From Wyeomyia smithii (lineage: Eukaryota > Arthropoda > Insecta > Diptera > Culicidae): 64,000 bases of DNA. The notes under the pieces are model-generated. The model was not told the DNA's origin, did no database searches, and was given only the letters and a program-made list of their open reading frames with translations. The position numbers and the translations under genes are program-made. The stretch covers positions 158,943,606 through 159,007,605 of the forward strand of contig NC_073696.1 of assembly GCF_029784165.1 (NCBI RefSeq). Direction: 5' to 3'. Each line of letters opens with the position of its first letter. Position 1 is the first letter of the stretch. Positions 56,012 to 64,000 of the stretch are shown in pieces.

Positions 56012-56384
56012 ACAACTCGATTGAAAATAAAATGTGCATCAAACCGTAATGCTACCGTATAAAAAATCAAAACAAGCAAGCAAGCAAACAAAAGCGCGTT
56101 GCTCTACTCCGAGTCTGTACGCGATGACAAAAAAAGCGTTCAACAGATACACGTCGTGTACCTGTATGCGCATACGTTTATTACTCGACGAGAATGAAGA
56201 GCGTTTTCATGCGAACTAACTGCCCGGCGCCAAAAGAGAAAGACGAAAAAACAGAAATAGAGCGTCCAGCGTACACACCAATACGAGAGATCGTGTATTT
56301 CGAGCGAATTTCGTTCAACCCGCATGAATTTTGAGAGAGATGGGTCCGATGGTCCGATTCGCGTTCCATGAAATTCTGACAGGG

Positions 56385-57530
56385 TTTGTTGCATTTGAGC
56401 ACGACATTGGACCGATGTTGAGCGAAATGTCGACCCGTTGTTTTTTTTTTTTTTTCTTTTAGATCTGCCATCTTTTTCGCGTAACGGAAAGTGTACAGTG
56501 CGTTTGTGTATTTTAATTCACTTGAACTGCGAAGTCAATTTAATTGTTATAGCCTAACTTACACTTACGTTCAACTCTCACTGTCAGTTCGAAGTTCTTA
56601 ATCAACACTATTTGTTTCAACCTCAGTCCGAGATCGAAGTAGGCCGTGGCCGGATTTGGACGTCAAAATTTTCGCTCGCGTGATATTTTGGAAGAAAATT
56701 TGTTTAACAGGATAGTGCGTGTAAGTTACAGGTGTTATTGCGAAGTGGGTTTATTCGGGAATGTTTGTTGTTTTGTGCTTGTTGCGGAATATTCACTTAA
56801 GTTCCGTGAAGAATCATTGATGAACTGGCTGAATTGGCATATGGAATGGTACTACGCCACCGTAGTCTGCAGCGGGTTCTGTATTACTTCTCATGACTGT
56901 GCGGTTTGAAACTGACAACAAGGCTAGCTGGATAATGTGTGCGGTTTTGTTCTACGTGTGATTTTGGTGAAAAAGTTGTTTTCTTATTAGTGTAATTGGT
57001 CAAGTTTTTCGGTTCAGGTTCTACTGCTGCCCGGGAATGTGCAAAAAGAAGCCAGCGGATCGTCATGAAGCAGATAAGTGGCATTTTTATTCATAGTGTT
57101 TTTGAAATGCTTTGTTTTTTGTTTGTTTTGAAATCGCACTTGGAAGGAATTGAAGAGAGGTCGAAAAAGATCGTTTTTGGGATTGCGTCTTGGGCTTACT
57201 AAAGAGCGCTCGAAGCGCCATCAACATCCAGATAGAACAGCATTGTTATTTAGAAATGTCAGGTGAATGAGGTTCCGAAAGTCATAAGAAGTACTCGAAG
57301 CAAAGATAATTTCGTAGTTAGCGTCAAATGGTATGATTCGTTATGCACGGAGGGGGAATGTAATCGTTAACATTTTGAGTGATATTTGTCGATAATTGAC
57401 AACTTAAATTCAGGCGCATATGTGAGAGAAAGTCGTCCATGGCAGTCCTATTGAGGAAGTCATATACAAACGTGAACTGTTTTACAATTCAGTTTCACAC
57501 CGTTTCACTTGCGATGTGCCCGTTCAGGAG
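56385..57530. other. low-copy intergenic DNA, no gene identified
   Basis: A T-rich tract ending TCTTTTAG (about 56460) and a GTAAGTTACAG word near 56722 resemble splice sites, but the frames between them (up to 87 codons) have no recognisable motif. This could be 5' exon sequence of an unseen gene. Confidence 0.3.
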
Positions 57531-57575
57531 GGTCGGGTTCCGAGTCGAAATGTGGCACCAAGGCTTTGCTTTTTT
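57531..57575 (+). mobile_element. 5'-truncated SINE remnant
   Basis: It contains the SINE 3' end GGCACCAAGGCTTTGC plus a T-run and a diverged GGTCGGGTTCCGA word. The promoter boxes are absent. Confidence 0.65.
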
Positions 57576-59695
57576 CGATTTTCCTATGTTGCATATAACT
57601 TAAAGCCGCGACCCAGATTCTCATGACTTAAGGGGTTATATACCTTTTTGGTCGAGAAAAATGAGGGAAGTTTGAATCTATTTTTAAGCGCATAGCATCA
57701 TTTTCATTGCATCAAAGAGGTATTTTTCTGAAAGTACAGTTTATCAACAACAAAAAAAATACGTTCGATTTTAAGGACTATGGTGCAGTAATAATAGCCA
57801 AAATCTTATGCTTCACTTTTTCGATTTTTATAGCTTTTGGGCAGATGTTTTATATAATACGTTCCAATTATGACTGGTTCGGCATTTTGTTAATAAACTT
57901 GAGACTATATATTGGTCAATATGGATAACTTCGTTTTTAAATTATTAAGGCTTTGTATGCATGAAACTTTGCCAATTTTTCTATTAAATAGGTAACATTC
58001 ACATCGAAATGTCGTATCGCCGAGCGTCTGCGTCGGTAGAAGGAAAAATAGCGGTCGTGCGTAATGCTTCGGTGTAAACCGCGTTTCCGGTTCGGGAGAG
58101 TTTTGCTCATATGAACGTTTTCGAAATTAAGTGATTTCGCGGAGTTTACCCAGATGCTTGTTCATGTCTCACCGAAGATTTCGTTCGGTCGATAAATATC
58201 GTGACTAACGAAAACGCGATGTATACCTTCCAAAGAATCGCGGCCAACGTGTACTCGAGATTAACAAATAGCTGGTTGCTACAAGTGGTAAAGGCTACTT
58301 CACGCGCGTCGTACGCAGAGGATCGCGGTGTTTGGCAAGAAAGATACTCATGGTTCGTTTCCGTAATAAGCGCGCATCATTTTTATATTCCGTTTTTCAG
58401 GTGTGTTTTTCGCGGGATCGTTTTTTTAGAGCAGACGAAGTGAATACGAGAGACGTCGTTAGTCGATCTGTTATATAGAAAATATCCGGTTGACCGAACC
58501 TAGAGAGACTCCGTGCTTATACATTTCAAGTGGCCTATTTTTAGATAGATCAACAACGCGCAATAGCTTTCGGTATAAAGAGGATCACCTTACGAGGAGA
58601 TATCCGATCATTTGAAGTTGTCTCGAGTCGGTCCAGTATCCTTGCGTACGATTTATTGTTGCGGTGTTACATTTTCAAACTGAATAAGTTCGAATCGCAT
58701 TATGAATATCGTGGCGGATGTAATGAACTCAATGGCGCGACACTTGTTGTAAAGAACCCGACGCTCGAAATCAGCGCATCGTTCACCAAAACGAACCCTG
58801 CTGTATACCTTGCCCTTTCTCCAACATCCCAGTGATTTCTCGTGGAAGTGCAGAGGTGTTCTCGGCTTCCATAAAGCGAGTATCACGTCAAAATTTTCCT
58901 ATACAAACTCCTTCTTTGACCTGCATTCGGATGCGGCCGGCGCTGGTATTGCCTGATAAATATATTAAGGTCACCAGTTTTTACACATTGAGGATGCATG
59001 TTGGTCCCAAGCATCATCTATTGGTTCTCTGTGTAATTACTGCTGATCTGGCAATAACGGAGTAGCAACCGCGGGCGGTCAATCATGCTCATGCTCATGC
59101 TCAATCGACAATTTTGTTCAATCGCAGTTTATGTTTGCGATAAGTTTGTTTGTTTTAGTGTTGCTATGAAAAAAAATACACAAACCTCACAAAAACAGTG
59201 TTGTATCGTTGCAAAAACAGCGACTCTACTATTTGTGAAAACTTTCATACGTCTGGCAGCTTTGACTATAATCCAGCGCTGCCATCACTAAAGTGGTTCA
59301 AGTCGCAAGTTGCAGAAAGATGTCGTTAGCATTCCAAACGAGTAAGAATTTGAAATCTTACACACGATTTCTGGAGTTTTTGTTCTAGCTTGGATATCTG
59401 TTAACTGTGATACAATCAATAGTATATCTAGTATTCCATATAAACAAATACTTGCCTCTAGCGTAAAGATGTTTTCATCAGAATCTTTGTGATCTTGTGC
59501 TGGAAGGACGAAATAGAATTCGATTCTTTTACGTGACATAAATCACTTACCTTCCAAAAATGTACAATTGTAGTCTGGAAAATCCTCAAACTTCTGAGCC
59601 GTATGACACTCGTTTACTTTTCATCTGTCGCCATTTTTCTACTTTTCAGCCCAAACGGCACATCATTTGACATATAAAAACAAAACAAATCAACT
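57576..59695. other. intergenic DNA, more GC-balanced from 58000 to 59100, no gene identified
   Basis: 58000-59100 has many CG dinucleotides, unlike the flanks. A frame at 58201-58443 and another (minus) at 58653-58886 show no known motif. TGCTCA repeats three times near 59088-59102, and 59103-59125 matches 1688-1710 exactly. No function is assigned. Confidence 0.3.
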
Positions 59696-59883
59696 GAAAG
59701 TGTTTCGCACATGATAATCACTGTAATGAAACAGTGGGGCAGATTCATGTGCAATTCACTTGAAAGGGATGTTGGAATCATACGTAAATGAAAGTGTTTC
59801 GCACATGATAATCACTGTGATGAAACAGTGGGGCAGATTCAAGTGGAATTCACCTGAAAGGGATGTTGGAATCATACGTTAGT
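59696..59883. repeat. tandem duplication, two 94-bp units
   Basis: GAAAGTGTTTCGCACATGAT begins both units (59696 and 59790), and the units differ at only a few positions. No ORF. Confidence 0.85.
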
Positions 59884-61030
59884 GGAGTGCGGCTCATGGA
59901 TGTAAGTTGATGTGTGCGACAACTTGAAACGAAAGTGAAAAATCATTGAATTCGATGAAAGAAATTCTACAAATAACAATGCAGAGTCATTTTCATATCC
60001 AATTGATGAGCGTGCCCAGTTTTTTCAGTGTATTTAAAGTCGCAACGAAAAGTCGCGCGCAACAAAAGTCGCGATTCGATTTAGTACTACGACGTTAATA
60101 TTTCATTCAGAATTATAAAAATGCGCGCACGAACGAAAACTAAACTTCTTTTTTTGCGTGTTCACAAACAAAACTCTTGGCGTCGCGACTACGAAGTTGA
60201 AAAAGATTTTAAGGGCTGTTCGCGAACTCACATATTGTTAAAATATGTGCACGCTCATTATTTGTTACTCTGAAGTGAGTTAGATATGACCCATTTTTGA
60301 AAAAAGTGGAGGTACCCTAATTTGAGTACTTTTACGGTTACTCACTTCTGAGTAAGGGCGTCATACGTCAAAAACTGATTAGAATCTACTCTGTTTATGC
60401 AAACCAGGAATTAACGAAAATGAGTACAAGTTACCCAGTTTGCCTAAATTTGGAAATTTGATGATATCTGGTTTTTGTAAATCTGACTCAATAAATAAAA
60501 AAAATTCAGAACAATCAAAATCATAGATTTATTTTTCATCGAAACATTATAAAAGTTTTAAATCATTCACGTGTCTTTATATAATGCGGCAACCAACCGG
60601 TTGACAGTTGCCCGTGAACTGTGGCTCATGTTTTTGTACAGTACGCACAGCAGAAAATCCGTCATCATCCGTCACCAAACACTGCGAAGGATTTAAATTG
60701 TATCGATTGCATGTATTGGGCACTGTACATCGATACAAATGTTTCCGTTCATTATCACGAATAAAAGCCCGACTTAAAACGGCATCGCAGGACACACAAC
60801 ATGCGGTTGTTCATTTTGAAGAGATGTTTTTTATGTTTTCAAATCCTCTGCAATAATGATGTTGGGCTGAAATTGTTATGGAATATTGTTACATGTTGTT
60901 TGTAATGTAATTGATTAGGAAATTATTGATTTGATGAAAGATCAAATACTTACTGCTAGCAAACGAATAAAAAGCGACACCAATTGTTCTTCGAAAACAG
61001 ATAATATCGCTGTTGAAAACTTTTGACTTA
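59884..61030. other. intergenic DNA with a small foldback
   Basis: 60265-60355 is a foldback with arms near TTACTCTGAAGTGAG and CTCACTTCTGAGTAA. Repeated AAAGTCGCG words occur at 60045-60080. No gene. Confidence 0.35.
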
Positions 61031-61034
61031 TACA

Positions 61035-61160
61035 TATAAGCAATGGGCAAGATCGATCCGATTTTTGCAAAATCGATCTTTTCGGGTCGATTCATCGATT
61101 TTTTGAATCGATTTCTCTGCGCGCGATCTTCTGCTGAATCGATCCTTAGGATGGCAAGAT
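61035..61160. repeat. ATCGAT-rich foldback
   Basis: AGCAATGGGC at the left, then many ATCGAT and TCGATT words that can pair. The GCAATGGGC end recurs inverted at about 63922-63931 (GCCCATTGC), next to another ATCGAT-rich tract at 63815-63910. Confidence 0.5.
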
Positions 61161-61247
61161 CGTTTTTTTTCGCCTGAAAAATAAATGTGTGCAAAACGGA
61201 TTGAAGACAATAGTGATTGCATTTATTGTTGCTAACGTAATCTGCGG

Positions 61248-61347
61248 CCGAATTCCGAGAACACTTTTCTTTGAAGAGAAGAAAATTTCTTTATTGATAG
61301 TATACGAAATTTTTTTCTCTCCGAAGAAGTGTGTGCTCGGAATTCGG
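61248..61347. repeat. 100-bp foldback
   Basis: CCGAATTCCGAG and CTCGGAATTCGG form the outer arms. Pairing continues inward to AAATTTC and GAAATTT. Confidence 0.7.
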
Positions 61348-61530
61348 ACACTGATCTGAAAAATGTGTCAATTTTTTACCGGGATGTCCATAGTTGAAGA
61401 ATGGGCTAAAATTCAATAGACATGAAACCGAGAAAAAAGCATTTGAAATGTTTTTGTTGGTTCAAACAATTGTCTACGTCTATGACAACTTTTTTCATGA
61501 GTATGTCACCACCCCCATATCCAGCATATC

Positions 61531-61604
61531 CAGCTTTTCACAAACGGTAATGGCGTATAGTGCACGCAGCCCATTTTGACGTTTTCTGTAGGTCAGGGAA
61601 GCTG
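61531..61604. mobile_element. short derivative of the 50584 MITE
   Basis: It carries the left arm of the MITE (CGGTAATGGCG, GCAGCCCATTTTGACG) and then only the last bases of the right end (GAAGCTG). This is consistent with an internal deletion or a solo end. Confidence 0.55.
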
Positions 61605-62679
61605 GATAACCTTGTCGTCGAGTTGAAAAAGAACAATCCGCAGCCAAATTAAGTCCCTCCAGTTTTTTTAACGCAGTAACCATTTTTTGCCTTTGTAAAC
61701 GCGACATCAATAGACAAACCCGTATGAAATTTGGCTAATACGTATGCGTTGTGAAATATATCAAGGATTAGGGGTGGGTGAAACGGCTCTTTTGCAAGAG
61801 CGGCTCTAAACCGACTCATGGTTCACAATGATTCACGAGCCTTGACAGTTCGTGTTGTCTCAGTAAACTTTGTCGATTGGTGATTGGTGTACATTGGGGT
61901 GGCAATGGAAATTGACTTTGACAGTTTTATTTAGAAGTAGTGTTCAAAATTTCGCCTTCACGAACAGTTAGCAAAATTTCGATTTTTGGATAACACCCGA
62001 CCTCGACGTTTTATACAATTATAATAACCAGTAATATCGCCCATCTTGATTTCAAATCCCATACTCCAAATTTTCCGTGGAAACTAGATGTATGTATGTT
62101 TCAAGATCACGATATCACGTGATATCTGCTATAGTGTGAACAAGGCATAAGACATTTGGCACAAAAAAACTATTACGAACTGTGCTTTTCTTCATAAGTC
62201 GAGGAAGTGAAATTTAGACCAAATACTCCTGAATTCCGATTTAGCTGAAATTTTGCATTGCATTGGATATTGAATTTACCAGTTTGGATATTAGCCAACA
62301 TTATTTCATATTTGCTACTTCTGCAAGTGCACTTTTTGAAAATTGGCTTCCATAGGAACGTTGTTTACTATCGTTGTGGGTGTTTACTATCAAGCACCAA
62401 ATATTTGATTTAGGTAGAAAAGGCATATGCGCTAATTTTTCAACTTTGAGTAGCGGGGTACTCGTTAACTCAAATATTGCAAAAGTTGAATTGAATGGTC
62501 GTGTATATGCCGTGCTGTATTCTGTTCTGCATGGTGTCGCGCTCGCCATTTTTGTTTATTTGAGTTTGTTCTGCGGATGTTCCGATTTTTTATGAATTGG
62601 GTTGTTCAGCTAAATCAGTTTTTCATATCATCTGAATGATCTGATCTGAACGAAAACTTTTAGTAGAAAAAAAAAAATC
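61605..62679. other. intergenic DNA, no gene identified
   Basis: Frames of up to 82 codons occur on both strands around 62300-62595 without motifs. Nothing else is visible. Confidence 0.3.
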
Positions 62680-63640
62680 ACAGGAAGGTTGTATGCAAAG
62701 CCACGACCGCAAGGTTGAAGTAGAATACTTTTACAAGAAAGATAACCCGGCTTCTTGCGTGTCAGTCATTTTTTCTAGTATATAAACATTGACCGTTCAG
62801 TGGCAGTATTGTAATTTCTTTTTGTTTGATATTTTGAATGAAGTTCATTGAATATTCTTAAATTTTGTGCAAATGAGACGTTAAAGTGCTGCCGAATTGT
62901 AATATGCACATTTAATACGACATCATTAAACGGGAACGGAACAAAGGCTACGGTTATGCAGAACGCGAATGCCGGCGCGATGCGATTCGCCTCACCGTGG
63001 TGAAATGTACAGCTCTTTTTAAGGCGAAGTAGAGCTATACATTTCAACAGATTTCGTCTTGCCGAATCGCATCGCGCCGTTATTTGCGTTCTGCATGACC
63101 GTAGCCAAACACTAAGCGACGCAAACACGTAATAATAATCAGAGTATGCATGTAGATGAAGATAATCAACTTTGGATTATAGCGCAAAACGAGAAAATAT
63201 TAACTCTTCAAATAATCATTTGTGTTCTTCAAATTTCAGTTGTTCAATTCAATATCCGATGAAATGTTTGTTTATTATCTGATGAAGCTCTTATATAGGC
63301 CAAATGATGCATTCCCAATTTACTAGGTCCATAACTCTGCCGACCGCGCTTAAGAAAGCAATCGTATAACGACCAATCGGAGGTCGAATTTTGTGTTTTG
63401 ACAAGGCTTAAGAATTTTCAATAGTACAATAGTTCGAATAATAAAATTGCAATTTCATCCATTTGGTATCTTGGAAGATTTTCTAATCGATTGCTGCAAA
63501 AACAAAGGAAATCCATCGAAAACTAACCGATTTATTAGCATTTGAAATTGGACATATTTTTCACTTTTTTCAGTTTTAGATTTTCATTTCACATCCCTAT
63601 GTAACCGAACTTCCTGAGAGAAGTATTCTACTTCAAAAAC
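62680..63640. mobile_element. second copy of the promoter-bearing repeat element (no Jockey insertion)
   Basis: It shares AAAGCCACGACCGC and the TTGAAGTAGAATACTT end, the ATATAGGCC/CCAAT block, the ATTAGCATTTGAAATTGGAC block and the AAGTATTCTACTTCAA end with 21838-25397. The middle differs: here it holds the foldback at 62946-63106. Confidence 0.55.
62946..63106. mobile_element. 161-bp foldback MITE
   Basis: GGCTACGGTTATGCAGAACG at the left pairs with the right end, whose complement has C for the T at position 10. Pairing continues through GGCGCGATGCGATTCG. The loop is about 60 bases. No ORF. Confidence 0.75.
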
Positions 63641-64000
63641 GCTAAGAGTACACGCGGTCGAAGAAGATGGCAATAAACTAAAAAAAGCCGTATCGTTAGT
63701 AGATGTTGTGTACGAAAACTCGATGAACATGATTGATAAACCAGAAAACGCAAACAAAACAAAATCTCCATAAATATAACCAAAAAAAGTCGTAAAAAGC
63801 TTATACCGAACAAAAATCGATTTTTTGTCAAATCGATTTTTCAGGCTCGATTTTCTTATGAATCGATTTTATTGATTTTGATTAATCGATGCAGGAGAAT
63901 CGATTTTTGTTCAAAGATCGCCCATTGCTAAATACATATACTCAGGGGTGAGTAAACATCATGGATAATAACTCAAAACTGAGTAAACATGGTAATTATG
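63641..64000. repeat. ATCGATTTT-rich foldback tract at the window end
   Basis: Several AATCGATTTT words in both orientations at 63815-63910, then GCCCATTGC. GAGTAAACAT recurs at about 63951 and 63981. No gene. Confidence 0.4.

Larger units (their letters stand above)
41388..56384 (+). repeat. segmental duplication, copy 2 (15.0 kb with insertions)
   Basis: Direct copy of 27431-39580, with the same starting word CATATTTTGTTAC and end GAAATTCTGAC. It is longer because of the RTE insertion (44528-47891), the MITE at 50584-50920 and the 52033-54043 element. It lacks the SINE, the 32385 snapback and the 35640 minisatellite. Confidence 0.8.

Overview
The window looks like a gene-poor, AT-rich, repeat-dense stretch of a culicine mosquito chromosome, most likely Aedes. 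This rests on three things: a tRNA-derived SINE that resembles the Aedes Feilai family, Jockey-, R1- and RTE-clade non-LTR elements of mosquito type, and many short TIR elements with TA target duplications. Family names are from recognition, not from a database search. I see no intact host gene.

Region by region. 1-330 is the 3' end of a non-LTR element. 330-1557 holds two TIR elements. 1712-3975 (minus) is an R1-clade element that has lost both ends. 4080-7455 is a mosaic of dispersed repeats, a SINE, a THAP-domain gene-like unit and a small MITE. 7456-18878 is a complete Ty3/gypsy retrotransposon with 534-bp LTRs that differ at about two positions and a CATT target duplication; it carries a small unknown ORF, gag, pol, and a 3-kb region after pol that lacks ORFs. 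18883-21837 holds a TA-flanked repeat element and an inverted partial copy of the later duplication. 21838-25397 is a promoter-bearing repeat interrupted by a Jockey-clade insertion. 25398-27290 is a satellite of about 380-bp units.

The right half is dominated by two direct copies of one segment: copy 1 at 27431-39580 and copy 2 at 41388-56384. Satellite arrays in opposite orientation flank copy 1. The copies differ by insertions that can be ordered by comparison. Copy 1 alone has a SINE (29038-29251) and a snapback with perfect 69-bp arms (32385-32579). Copy 2 alone has an RTE element (44528-47891), a foldback MITE (50584-50920) and a 2-kb hAT-like element carrying Jockey debris (52033-54043). 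Both copies carry a decayed multi-exon THAP zinc-finger unit, a TA-flanked MITE built on an internal tandem array, and a leader exon with a TATA box and a splice donor.

56385-64000 is mostly low-copy intergenic DNA with small foldbacks, a 2 x 94-bp tandem repeat and a second copy of the promoter-bearing repeat (62680-63640) that serves as the empty site for the Jockey insertion. The genes do not form a pathway: almost every coding trace belongs to a mobile element. The less ordinary signals are the in-frame stop between gag and pol, the THAP unit with retained introns, the snapback, and the inverted satellite pair.
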